A program made the translations under genes and the position numbers. From assembly GCA_965220205.1 (NCBI GenBank), contig OZ244812.1, forward strand, positions 1,302,001-1,366,000: DNA of 64,000 nt, given 5' to 3'. The stretch is from G965220205 sp965220205. Lineage in GTDB: Bacteria > Chloroflexota > Dehalococcoidia > Lucifugimonadales > Australimonadaceae. Under the pieces are notes generated by a model. The model did not search any database, was not told where the DNA came from, and saw nothing but the letters and a program-made list of their open reading frames with translations. Shown here piece after piece: positions 55,561-63,919 of the stretch. The first letter of the stretch is position 1. Every line of letters starts with the position of its first letter.

Positions 55561-56661
55561 CTACTGTGCTGGCGAGGTCTCTCCAGTGACGGCGCGCAGG
55601 TCGATCCGCTGGGCAACGGACGATCTCACGGCGCCCCTCATGCCTTTGAGTGCGCGCCGGAGGACGAAGGGGCGGGCGCGGCCTGGGTTGCGTACGGGGC
55701 TCTCGAAGGGGAGTCCGACGCGTTCGCGGATGGCCTCGCCGAGTATCTCGTAGCCGAGTCCTCCGAACCGACCGAGGATGGCTCGGACCATGCGCAATGG
55801 GAGTGGGCCGACGGAGTAGCCGCGGCGCGCGGCGACGTTGGCGAGCAGTTCGCCGGCCCCGCGTGTGCTGCCGGCGACTTCGGAGAAGTTTCGGACGAGG
55901 TCGCGGGCGACTTTCGTGAAGTCGACGCCGAGGTGCGGCATCCAGCGGAGGGCTTTGGCCTGAATCTCTGGCGCGACCTGGGCTCCTGGCATCTCAAATC
56001 CCATGATGACGTCGGATACGGGGCCGAGCAGGTCGTGGTCGGCCGCCACCTGTATGGCGGTCATCTCCCGGTACCAGATGGTGTGGAGCGTTTCGCGCGT
56101 CTTGACCCGGGTCGCCATGAGGGCGGCCGCTGGGGAGGCGGGCCTAACGAGGGCGGCGATGAGTCCATGCCACTGGTCGGTGAGCTGCTCCTGGACCATG
56201 CCGTAGGTGGTGAGCTCGACGGGGGTCAGACCGCAACAGTGGTCGTAGTGGGTCTCCTGAGTGGCCTTCATGTCTCGTTCCAGCTCGTCCTCGGAGAAGC
56301 CGAGCGAGCGCAACATCGCGGTGTAGGGCGCGGCGTGAGTCAGTTCGTCGGGGACCCACGTACGGTCGGTGAAACGGGCGAGCCACGGCGCGTCGTGTCG
56401 CCTGGCGCCCTCGCGGAAGACATCGGCGTAGGTCTCGGTCGCGCACTCGGTGAGCATGGCGAGTCTGAGGATGTCGACGAAGTCTTCACGGGAGAGGCCG
56501 TCGGGTAGGACGGCGACGACGGATGCAACGTCGATGGCCTCGCTGGCCTCGGTCATTTCGCCGGGGTCGATGAGACGACCGGGGTTGGCCTCGATGCGTT
56601 CGACGAGGTGTTCCAGAGTCTTGACAGTCCCGGCGGACAGCGGCGTCGGTGACCTGTTCAT
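55561..56661 (-). CDS. Ferritin-like diiron protein, acyl-ACP desaturase-like
   Basis: 366 residues from ATG 56661, which follows AAGGAG. The alternative start at 56694 lacks one. All-helical. Possible diiron ligands are Glu/His in WVPDELTHAAPY and in RETLHTIWYREMTAIQ, the spacing seen in type 2 fatty-acid desaturases. Family identity is likely, not certain: the first metal site has DELTH rather than EENRH. A membrane-free fatty-acid desaturase role would adjust lipid fluidity. It stops 64 bases before sigA on the same strand. Confidence 0.6.
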   Translation of the reverse strand: MNRSPTPLSAGTVKTLEHLVERIEANPGRLIDPGEMTEASEAIDVASVVAVLPDGLSREDFVDILRLAMLTECATETYADVFREGARRHDAPWLARFTDRTWVPDELTHAAPYTAMLRSLGFSEDELERDMKATQETHYDHCCGLTPVELTTYGMVQEQLTDQWHGLIAALVRPASPAAALMATRVKTRETLHTIWYREMTAIQVAADHDLLGPVSDVIMGFEMPGAQVAPEIQAKALRWMPHLGVDFTKVARDLVRNFSEVAGSTRGAGELLANVAARRGYSVGPLPLRMVRAILGRFGGLGYEILGEAIRERVGLPFESPVRNPGRARPFVLRRALKGMRGAVRSSVAQRIDLRAVTGETSPAQ

Positions 56662-56916
56662 AAGAGTCGGGCTCCTTCTACCCGTCGCCCCCAAGATGGC
56701 CGGTTGGGCGACCCTTCACCCTCGGCCGGAGCACGCCAACGCTCGGCGTGCTTGCCTGACACGGCTAAGCGTCCCGGAGGGGCGCTCAGCTGATGGTTGT
56801 GGGCCGGGATGGGCAGAGGATCTGCCGCAGTCCCGACCCTGCGATACCAGCGCAGGCGCTGACGACCGTGTCCCCGCCGACACCGGGGGACGCGGTCGCA
56901 GGCCTGCGAGTCCTGC

Positions 56917-57189
56917 CTACCTCCGCCAGGAACCGCCGCCGCGGTCCTCGCGAGGCCTGGCCTCGTTGACGTTGAGCGTGCGGCCTTGGAGGTCGGAGCC
57001 GCTCAAGCTGCGTATGGCCTGCTGGGCGGCGTCGTTGTCGGGCATCTCGACGAAGCCGAATCCTCGCGAGCGCATCGTCTCGCGGTCTGCGACGACTTGC
57101 GCGCTCTCGACTTCGCCGTAGGGGGCGAAGGCGTCGCGGAGGTCGTTGTCACTGGTGTTGAAGCTGAGGTTGCCGACGTAGATTCTCAT
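56917..57189 (-). CDS. RRM RNA-binding protein (90 aa), second copy
   Basis: RNP2 IYVGNLSF, RNP1 RGFGFVEM, ending NVNEARPREDRGGGSWRR. Start at ATG 57189. The upstream leader is about 110 bases to the poly-AT stretch near 57300. It is a diverged paralogue of the gene at 47832-48104, same length and same orientation. Confidence 0.94.
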   Translation of the reverse strand: MRIYVGNLSFNTSDNDLRDAFAPYGEVESAQVVADRETMRSRGFGFVEMPDNDAAQQAIRSLSGSDLQGRTLNVNEARPREDRGGGSWRR

Positions 57190-57443
57190 CTGGTGCTCCT
57201 TAGGAGTTGGTTCACCCATTGGCTCGGAGGCACCAGCAGAGGCCTGGCGTGTCGGACCGGGAAGCAGAGAGGTAACTCACAAGATCCTTGGGGAAATACA
57301 TGTTATCACGTTCGGACGCGGTGTGGGCGGGGGGATGCTTGGCGTTTTGCCTCGATTCGCTGTGGTCTCCCCTCGACGAACCGCTCTTGAAGGGAATCCG
57401 AGGGCTCCCTACCCGACCGAGGGGCCGCGCCGGGCGCTGTTGG

Positions 57444-57515
57444 CTCCCGCGGTAGGACTCGAACCTACGGCCAGTCGGTTAACAGCCGACCGCTCTACCA
57501 CTGAGCTACGCGGGA
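57444..57515 (-). tRNA. tRNA-Asn (GTT)
   Basis: Acceptor TCCCGCG pairs with CGCGGGA, discriminator G, CCA encoded at 57441-57443. Anticodon stem GTCGG/CCGAC with loop CTGTTAA, anticodon GTT. T arm contains GGTTCGAGTCC. Confidence 0.97.
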
Positions 57516-57769
57516 GCGTGAGACGCGGGCCAGACGCCGCTGCCCATGCTGCGAGTCTACCATAGGCGCGTGGATGTGGACGTGGTTTGCGAGCGGCTGA
57601 TGGCGTGACGGCCAGCCGCTGCGGTCGCGCGGCAGGGGCGGTTTCGCGGCGGGTCGGCGGGTCTGCGCTAGGCCAGGGCCAGAGCGGCGACGGGCATGAC
57701 GCCTTGACCATGCCTTCGGCCGGGCCCTATAGTGAACCTGCCGCCACTTCCCCCGGTGACGCGCGCTGC

Positions 57770-57842
57770 GGGGATATAGCTCAACTGGGAGAGCGCCGCG
57801 TTCGCATCGCGGAGGTTGGGGGTTCGAGTCCCCCTATCTCCA
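57770..57842 (+). tRNA. tRNA-Ala (CGC), probable attachment site
   Basis: Acceptor GGGGATA pairs with TATCTCC, discriminator A, CCA at 57843-57845. Anticodon stem CCGCG/CGCGG with loop TTCGCAT, anticodon CGC. A tyrosine integrase gene follows 146 bases downstream in the same direction, so its 3' end is a likely attB/attL. I found no second copy of the 3' end to the right in this window. Confidence 0.95.
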
Positions 57843-57991
57843 CCACTAGCCCTTCCAGACCTGCCCTCTTGTGTCCCAGGAATCCCCCGTTTCATAGCTG
57901 GGGAGCCGTTGGCCGGCGCCCAGTTGTGCTCTATGCATCCCTCAGTGTCCCGCCTCACGTATGGCAATAAGTTTGCCATGGTGGGAGACGC

Positions 57992-59194
57992 ATGGCGCTA
58001 TCGGCGACGCGGGTCAAGGCCCTCAAGGAACCGGGGCGATACTCTGACGGCGGGGGCCTGCACCTCTACGTCAACCCGTCGGGACGCAAGTCGTGGGTGC
58101 TGCGCATCACCGTCGACGGACGCCGGCGCGATATCGGACTGGGAGGGTTCCCGTCCGTCAGCCTGGCCCGCGCCCGCGAGAAGGCGACGGACAACCGGAC
58201 CGCCGTTGCGGCGGGCCACGATCCCCTGACCGCGAAGCGCGCGCCTGCGACGCCGACCTTCCGGGAGGCCGCACGGGCCGTCCACGAGGTGAACACGCCC
58301 CGTTGGCGCAACGTCCGGCACGTCGCCAGCTGGATGCAGACGTTGGAGCGTCGCGCCATGCCGGCGCTGGGCAACACGCCGCTCGACCGTCTCGAACGCG
58401 GCGACGTGCTGCGCGTCCTCAACCCGATATGGACGACCCGGCCGGAGACAGCCCGGCGGGTGCGTCAGCGGATGAGGACCGTCTTCCGCTGGGCGATAGC
58501 GCACGGCTTCATTGAAGCGAACCTGGCGGGCGAGGCCATCGACGGCGCGTTGCCCCCCATGCCCAAGGTGAAGGCGCACCTGAGAGCGCTGCCCTACCAG
58601 GAGGTCGGGGCGGCGCTCGACACCGTTGAAGCGTCCTACGCCTCGATGGTGGCCAAGTTGTGCTTCCGGTTCCTGGCGCTCACAGCGGCGCGCTCCGGCG
58701 AGGCGAGGGGCGCCGTCTGGGACGAGATCGACCTCCGGGGCCACGTATGGCGCGTGCCGTCCGAGCGGACGAAGGCAGGCGTGGAGCACCGGGTCCCCCT
58801 GAGCAGCCAGGCGCTCGAGCTCCTGGGCAAGGCATCGGCCTTGGGCGATGGGACCGGCTTGGTGTTCCCGTCGGTGCTGAAGCCGGGGTCGCCGATGTCC
58901 GACATGACGCTGACGAAGGTGCTCCGTTCAACGGGGCTGGCGGAACAGGCGACCGTGCACGGGTTCCGCAGCAGCTTCAAGAACTGGACGCTGGAGCAGA
59001 CGGACACGCCCTGGGCTGTCTCGGAGGCGGCGCTTGCCCATATGCTGGGCAACTCGACCGAACAGGCCTACGCCCGGTCCGATCTCTTCGAGCGGCGCCG
59101 CGCGCTGATGCAGCGGTGGGCGGACCCGCCTCTCCGGCGCGCGAAGCCAAGCGTCAATGTCCGACAGCCGCCAGCCTACAGAGCGGTCGCCTAG
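57992..59194 (+). CDS. P4-type tyrosine integrase
   Basis: 400 residues. N-terminal DUF4102-like domain (YSDGGGLHLYVNPSGRKSWVLR, GLGGFPSVSLARARE), SAM-like core-binding domain (about 90-190) and a catalytic domain: Arg in TAARSGEARGAVWDEID, HxxR in VHGFRSSFKNW, His in LAHMLG, Tyr in EQAYARSDLFERRR. It integrates an element at the tRNA gene upstream. The last ~20 residues after LMQRWAD are weakly conserved. The stop TAG is at the CTAG hit by two ISs. Its 3' end overlaps the antisense, interrupted alpA gene. Confidence 0.93.
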   Translation: MALSATRVKALKEPGRYSDGGGLHLYVNPSGRKSWVLRITVDGRRRDIGLGGFPSVSLARAREKATDNRTAVAAGHDPLTAKRAPATPTFREAARAVHEVNTPRWRNVRHVASWMQTLERRAMPALGNTPLDRLERGDVLRVLNPIWTTRPETARRVRQRMRTVFRWAIAHGFIEANLAGEAIDGALPPMPKVKAHLRALPYQEVGAALDTVEASYASMVAKLCFRFLALTAARSGEARGAVWDEIDLRGHVWRVPSERTKAGVEHRVPLSSQALELLGKASALGDGTGLVFPSVLKPGSPMSDMTLTKVLRSTGLAEQATVHGFRSSFKNWTLEQTDTPWAVSEAALAHMLGNSTEQAYARSDLFERRRALMQRWADPPLRRAKPSVNVRQPPAYRAVA

Positions 59195-60006
59195 GGCGTG
59201 TTCACACTAACGGGTCTATTCTGGTATGCTGGGGGCATGGAACTCACCGAAGCGCAGTACCAACGCATTGCCCCCTTCCTGCCCGTCCAGCGCGGCAACG
59301 TGCGCATCTCCAACCGGCAAGTCCTCAACGCCATCTTGTACGTGACCGAGAACGGCTGCAAGTGGCGGGGGCTCCCCGAACGGTTCGGACGGTGGCACAC
59401 GATCTACACCCGCATGAACCGCTGGGCCACGAGCGGGGTGCTGGACCGGGTGTTCGAGCACCTGCAGCGCGAGCAGATCGTGCGCATCAAGCTGGAAGCC
59501 GTCTCCCTAGACAGCACCATCGTCAAGGTGCACCCTGACGGCACGGGCGCACGAAAAAAAGTGGCCCCCAGTCCATCGGGAAGTCCCGCGGCGGATGGAC
59601 CACCAAGATTCATCTGGTTGCCGCGGATGCTCGAACGGCCGTGACCCTCGCGCTCTCCCCCGGGCAGGCTGGCGACGCGCCGGAAGGGCGCAAGCTGCTC
59701 CGCCGCTTGGGGCGCCAGCGCGAGCAGTTGCCGCTCCTGATGGACCGGGCGTACGAAGGGAACGAGACGCGCCAACTGGCGATGGACCTGGGATACACGC
59801 CCGTTGTGCCGCCGCTCAAGCTCCGGGTCGCCCCGTGGCAGTACGACCGGGAGTTGTACAAGAGGCGCAACGAGGTGGAGCGGCTGTTCCGGCGGCTGAA
59901 GGGGTTCCGCCGTGTCTTCTCCCGCTTCGATAAGCTGGACGCCCTCTACATGGGCTTCATCCTATCGGCGCTTATCTACGATGCCCTACGTTAGTGTGAA
60001 CACGCC
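59195..60006 (+). mobile_element. 812 bp IS5-superfamily (IS427-like) element with a frameshift transposase
   Basis: Exact 18-base inverted ends GGCGTGTTCACACTAACG. CTAG lies at 59191-59194 and 60007-60010. Two overlapping ORFs. Inserted exactly at the integrase stop codon. Its right CTAG was then used by IS5 copy 4. Confidence 0.95.
59237..59994 (+). CDS. IS427-like transposase OrfA/OrfB joined by -1 frameshift
   Basis: OrfA (59237-59644, 135 aa) opens MELTEAQYQRIAPFLPVQRG, with CKWRGLPERFGRWHTIYTRMNRW and VSLDSTIVKVHPDG (first Asp). OrfB reads ...TTKIHLVAADARTAVTLALS, LLMDRAYEGNETRQL (second Asp) and YKRRNEVERLFRRLKGFRRVFSR (Glu) to 59994. OrfB is in the -1 frame. The slippery heptamer A AAA AAA lies at 59554-59560 in the correct phase, so a programmed -1 frameshift would give the full transposase with GARKKSGPQSIGKSRGG at the join. 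The layout is well known in this IS group. Confidence 0.9.
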
Positions 60007-60010
60007 CTAG

Positions 60011-61203
60011 GGAACCTCTGAACAACTCACAGTCGGCCGAGTGGTGTTGGTGGGGGGCTCTTCAGCGATTCGCAGCCCTCTGCTGGTGCCGTGAACGGGG
60101 CTGTTGGGGGTCTTCTACCGACCCTGCTGGGGCGGATTCCCTGCTCCCAACCCCGATCTGAACCCACTGCGCCTCCGTCATGCCGCCAAGCACCGCTGGG
60201 CTCTCATCAGGTTCGCCAGCCCCAGCAGCACCATCAGCCGTTGCGTGTTCTTGGCCAGCCCCCGGTAGCGGACCTTGGCGTAGCCAAAGTGCCGTTTGAC
60301 GTACAGGAACGGATGCTCCACCTTCGCCCGGACCGACGCCTTGCCCTTCTCCGCCAACGCCTCAGGGCTTCCCGGCTCCAACTGCCGACGTTGGCCCGGC
60401 CGCATCGCCACCTGCCACTCCACCTCCAGCCCCCGATGCTCCGCCCGCTTCTGGACTCCCTGATACCCGGCATCGCCCCACACCTGCGACTCGCCGCCGT
60501 GCAGCAACCGGTGCGCTTCCGTCACGTCGTTCACATTGGCCGGCGTCGTCGCGACGCTGTGCACCACCCCCGTCTCCGCGTCCACCCCGATGTGCACCTT
60601 CATCCCGAAATGCCACCTGTTCCCCTTCTTCACTTGGTGCATCTCCGGGTCTCGCGCACCCGCTCGATTCTTCGTCGACGACGGCGCCTCGATGATGCTC
60701 GCGTCCATGATCGTCCCTTCCTGGAGCAGGAGTCCCTGGGACGCCAGATGCCCTTTGATCTCCGCGAACAGTCCCTCCCCCAGTTCGTGCTCCTCCAACA
60801 GATGACGGAAGTTCAGGATGGTGGTCTCGTCCGGCAGCGGCTCCGACAGCTTCAAGCCCACGAACCGCCGCACCGACTCCACGTCGTACAGCAGGTCCTC
60901 CATGCCGGGGTCGCTGAGGTTGTAGAACAGCTGCACGCAGTGAATCCGCAGCATCGCCGACAGGGCATACGGATGGCGTCCCCGGCCCGCCGTGGGGTAG
61001 AAGGGACGGATGCGCCCTTCCAGCCGTTCCCAGGGGATCAGCCCGCCCATGCGTTCGAGAAATCGCTCCCTGCGGGTCTTGCGCTTCTTGCTCTCGTAGT
61101 CCACGTCTGCAAAGGTCGGTTGGTCCATCATCGCTTCACTCCCTGGCGCTACTGGGTGACTGCCAGGATACTGCCTCAACCTATAGACTTGTTCAGAGAT
61201 TCC
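60011..61203 (-). mobile_element. IS5-group insertion sequence, copy 4 (full length, 1193 bp)
   Basis: CTAG at 60007-60010 and 61204-61207. Abuts the 812 bp element with only the shared CTAG between them, and belongs to the same lineage as copy 2. Confidence 0.97.
60178..61131 (-). CDS. IS5-group transposase, full length (317 aa)
   Basis: Identical in my reading to copy 2, including HIGVDAETGVVHSV. The start ATG 61131 follows GGGAG. Catalytic acidic triad intact. Its orientation is opposite to the neighbouring 812 bp element's transposase. It interrupts the alpA reading frame on the same strand. Confidence 0.95.
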   Translation of the reverse strand: MMDQPTFADVDYESKKRKTRRERFLERMGGLIPWERLEGRIRPFYPTAGRGRHPYALSAMLRIHCVQLFYNLSDPGMEDLLYDVESVRRFVGLKLSEPLPDETTILNFRHLLEEHELGEGLFAEIKGHLASQGLLLQEGTIMDASIIEAPSSTKNRAGARDPEMHQVKKGNRWHFGMKVHIGVDAETGVVHSVATTPANVNDVTEAHRLLHGGESQVWGDAGYQGVQKRAEHRGLEVEWQVAMRPGQRRQLEPGSPEALAEKGKASVRAKVEHPFLYVKRHFGYAKVRYRGLAKNTQRLMVLLGLANLMRAQRCLAA

Positions 61204-61330
61204 CTAGGCGGATCGGCTGCGGGAAACTGCCATCGGTTACCTTCTTGTAGATCGTTGCCCTCGCCAGGCCGGTCAGCTGGGAGACCTCTCCTCTGCGGAC
61301 TACGCGACGTTCCTCGAGTTGCGGGTCCAT
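61193..61330 (-). pseudogene. AlpA-type regulator/excisionase gene, 5' half (interrupted by two ISs)
   Basis: ATG 61330 with GGAGG 6 bases upstream. Reads MDPQLEERRVVRRGEVSQLT then GLARATIYKKVTDGSFPQPIRL, the AlpA HTH pattern, and stops 3 codons into IS copy 4. Deleting both ISs and one CTAG per element continues the frame at 59191 as GDRSVGWRLSDIDAWLRAPE, the standard AlpA C-terminal half (typically VGW..SDIDAWL). This part lies antisense inside the integrase 3' end; the restored frame is open to 58928. AlpA proteins regulate excision or integrase expression in mobile elements. Confidence 0.85.
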
Positions 61331-61582
61331 GAAATCCTCCGTTCAATAGGTTGAATTGAGTCTAGATGGGGGGTCTTCATGCTGTCGGCATATTAAGTAC
61401 GCCCGTCTTAGGGGACTAAACTGTCGACGTGTCGCAATGGGCCTGCCTCCACCCGTGCTCCACGGATCCCGTGGGCGTCGCCGACGGAACCGGCCTCCGC
61501 CGCGGCCAGTGGTGGGCAAGAGTCCCAGCGCCTGCCTCATATGTGGTGAACGAGTACACTTCGGAGCAATCGGAGCGATGAC

Positions 61583-62350
61583 ATGAGCTCGCATACCCCC
61601 AACGAAATCCAAGTATCCGTGGGCGAGACACGCTGCGAGTTCGTGTTGGTCCCTGCGGGGACCTTCGTTATGGGCACCGACCCAAGCGAAGTATCTGCCG
61701 TGACGGCCCGGTACCCCGATGTGCAAGCGGCATGGATTCTCAAAGAGACCCCTAACCGTGAGGTGTACCTGCCTGACTACTACATAGCACGTACACCTAT
61801 CACGACCCAACTCTGGACGGAGTATGCCTACCAAACCGGCTCGACGCCTCAGGCAGCCTGGGCCGAGTCCGCTGCTGAGCCGAATCATCCTGTTGCAAGA
61901 GTGTCTTACGAAGAAGTGGAAGCCTTCTGTAACTGGCTATCTACAGTTTCTGCCTATGAGGCAAGCCTTCCGACAGAAGCCCAGTGGGAGAAAGCCGCTC
62001 GGGGCACAGATGGTCGTGAATATCCCTGGGGCGACGAATTCGATGCAGCAAGGTGCAACACCCGAGAGGGTGGCTGTGGGGGGGTCACCCCTGTTGGCAG
62101 GTTCCCCGCCGGTGCAAGTCCCTACGGTGTTCTCGACATGGCAGGGAACGTCGAGGAATGGACCAGCGATCTCTACCAGCCCTACCCGGGTGGAAACGCA
62201 GTGACCGACGATCTTGGTGGACCTGGAGAGTACCGGGTCACCAGAGGCGGCCACTGGGAGGGTGGGGGTGATTTGGCAAGGTGCGCTCGACGACACGGCG
62301 CCTGGGGGCATTCGAGCCCAGGCGCGCGTCTCGTACTCGCGGCACTCTGA
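61583..62350 (+). CDS. SUMF1/formylglycine-generating-enzyme-fold protein
   Basis: 255 residues. SUMF1 domain: CEFVLVPAGTFVMGTDP, LPTEAQWEKAARGTDGREYPWGDEF, GVLDMAGNVEEWTSDL, RVTRGGHWEGGGDLARCARR. A true formylglycine-generating enzyme needs two Cys near the end; only one (ARCARR) is visible at that place, so it probably resembles the non-FGE type found beside kinases or transposon genes. A sulfatase start lies 1.5 kb downstream, so a maturase role stays possible. It begins inside the integrated element. Confidence 0.78.
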   Translation: MSSHTPNEIQVSVGETRCEFVLVPAGTFVMGTDPSEVSAVTARYPDVQAAWILKETPNREVYLPDYYIARTPITTQLWTEYAYQTGSTPQAAWAESAAEPNHPVARVSYEEVEAFCNWLSTVSAYEASLPTEAQWEKAARGTDGREYPWGDEFDAARCNTREGGCGGVTPVGRFPAGASPYGVLDMAGNVEEWTSDLYQPYPGGNAVTDDLGGPGEYRVTRGGHWEGGGDLARCARRHGAWGHSSPGARLVLAAL

Positions 62351-62429
62351 CATAGAAGCGCGCTTGGTTGACGTTATCAGCGAAGCTAGGGGTCGTAAGG
62401 CGAATCACCCATGAACCCGGCTGGTCTAG

Positions 62430-62609
62430 CAGGCTGCTGAAAAAGGGCAAGGCGTAAGATGTGGGCGGATAGAGCGTCAAGCATCCCAACGATATCCGTC
62501 ATGTCATGGTTCGTTTCGAGCCCTGGATACAGCATACGGACAATATGGCATCGATTATCGTCGAGCCGCTTTGAGTCCTGAGTAGACCTCAGAGTTTTTC
62601 ATCAGCCTG
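62430..62609. mobile_element. 180 bp MITE sharing ends with the 1.36 kb IS
   Basis: CTAG at 62426-62429 and 62610-62613. Ends CAGGCTGCTGAAAAA and TTTTTCATCAGCCTG are inverted apart from one base and match the 3211-4571 element. No coding capacity. Could be moved in trans by that transposase. Confidence 0.85.
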
Positions 62610-63367
62610 CTAGGTGCGTACCTTCGGCCGGCACAGCCGCCTGTGAGACAGTAGGTCAACTCAGCGACAGTGATGGCGCACCGGTCGATACCGTCGAGCA
62701 ACCGTCCAGGATCGTCAGCACCGTCTCGCGCGAGTACGACAGTGCCGCCAACACTCCAGATCGAAGTGACTCCTCAAAACACGACGTCGAAGGCTACTGG
62801 GGCGAGTTGCAGTACGCGGTCCGACATGCTCAGCCTGGTGGCGGCCGTGAATGCCATGCAGTAAGAGGCAAGATTGCTGGGAGGTCGCCACCGGCTTCGG
62901 GCGGCCCGTCGATCCTGATGTGTGGATAGCATATGCGAGGCCGCTCGTGGCATCCCGTCGGTCCCGGTCGAGTCCGTCAGGCGGAGCTGATGCCGAAGTG
63001 CCGGCAGGTGAGGGCGGCGTTCTGGCCGTGGGAGCGGTAGTAGTCCATTCACGCTAGTCGGACGCGGGCCGCTCTGCTCAGAGCTGCGCCGGTGTAGGCA
63101 AGTCGTAGACCGTCTTGCCCCGCGTGCGGCCGTCAGGGCGGCCCTCAGGGCGTGGAACACCCGGGTCGTAGGCCCCCGCTAGAAGGCCCCCCGTGCCGGT
63201 GGGCTCCCAGTCCATTGACGACAGCAGCACCTGCTCCTCGTGAGAGGGCAGGCCCGAGGCCACGGTCGAGAGCCGCAGGAACACCGAGCTGCCGATGAGG
63301 GTGCTATGCTGGCCGCCAACAGGGCGGCTTGACCGGATCCGGCCGCTCATGGCGGGAGGTAGACGGA
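62610..63367. other. Stretch of about 760 bases with only gene fragments
   Basis: No complete gene is convincing. On the minus strand, 63078 to about 63300 reads STLIGSSVFLRLSTVASGLP...VYDLPTPAQL, possibly the C-terminal end of a decayed gene. On the plus strand, short open stretches (62670-62864, 62851-63057) lack family features. Typical of degraded cargo of an integrated element. Confidence 0.4.
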
Positions 63368-63719
63368 ATGCCGACGTTTGACATCCTTCCGCTGAACGAG
63401 GCCCGCGCGAACAGCGCAACCGGCCAGCGCGCGGCGCTGCTACAGGAATACATGGGGTACATCCAGCGCGTAGGGGCCGGACAGGCGGGGAAGCTGGAGC
63501 CCGGAGACGGCGAGACGACCCAGGCGGTCCGGCGCAGGCTTGCCGCGGCGGGCGGAAGCGCTGGGGAAGGAGCTGCAGGTCCGCCGCTCTGCCAACGCTG
63601 TCTACTTCTGGGCGCCGGAGGCCCCGCCGCGCTTTCTACACCCAACCACGCACATGTTCACTGAAGAGGGCGTAGTTGCTATTGCCCAACCAGCTCCCTT
63701 CATACCGGTTGAGCAATAG
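63368..63719 (+). pseudogene. Small element-borne gene with a one-base frameshift
   Basis: ATG 63368 opens MPTFDILPLNEARANSATGQ, followed by RAALLQEYMGYIQRVGAGQA. After RRRLAAA an extra G in the GGCGGGCGG run (about 63548-63552) shifts the frame. The next frame reads EALGKELQVRRSANAVYFWAPE and ends at TAG 63717-63719. Joining the two gives one smooth protein of about 115 residues with a basic amphipathic middle. Function unknown. A sequencing indel is the alternative to decay. Confidence 0.6.
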
Positions 63720-63919
63720 CAACGAAACGCTGCGGTATTCGTGGGAGGTAGACCTGGGTTCTGAGGCGGCCGCGGCACCCTAAGCCCCCAACGTGGCTCG
63801 AGTCCCGGCTGGTGGGGCTACTCTCAATGAGGAAGACCATCCTGATCCAGTCTCCTGACTTCAAGTGGATCAGTTCTTCGGGGGGAGGTCAACTTGTGGT
63901 ACATTCTCGGAAGCAGATC

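Noticed and set aside
57323..57565. Plus-strand 80-codon ORF over tRNA-Asn
   Set aside because: It reads the antisense of the tRNA (APAVGLEPTASRLTADRSTTELRG), a well-known false protein.
59198..59644. Frameshifted transposase as a pseudogene
   Set aside because: The in-phase A7 slippery heptamer, intact OrfB and exact terminal repeats indicate programmed -1 frameshifting rather than decay.
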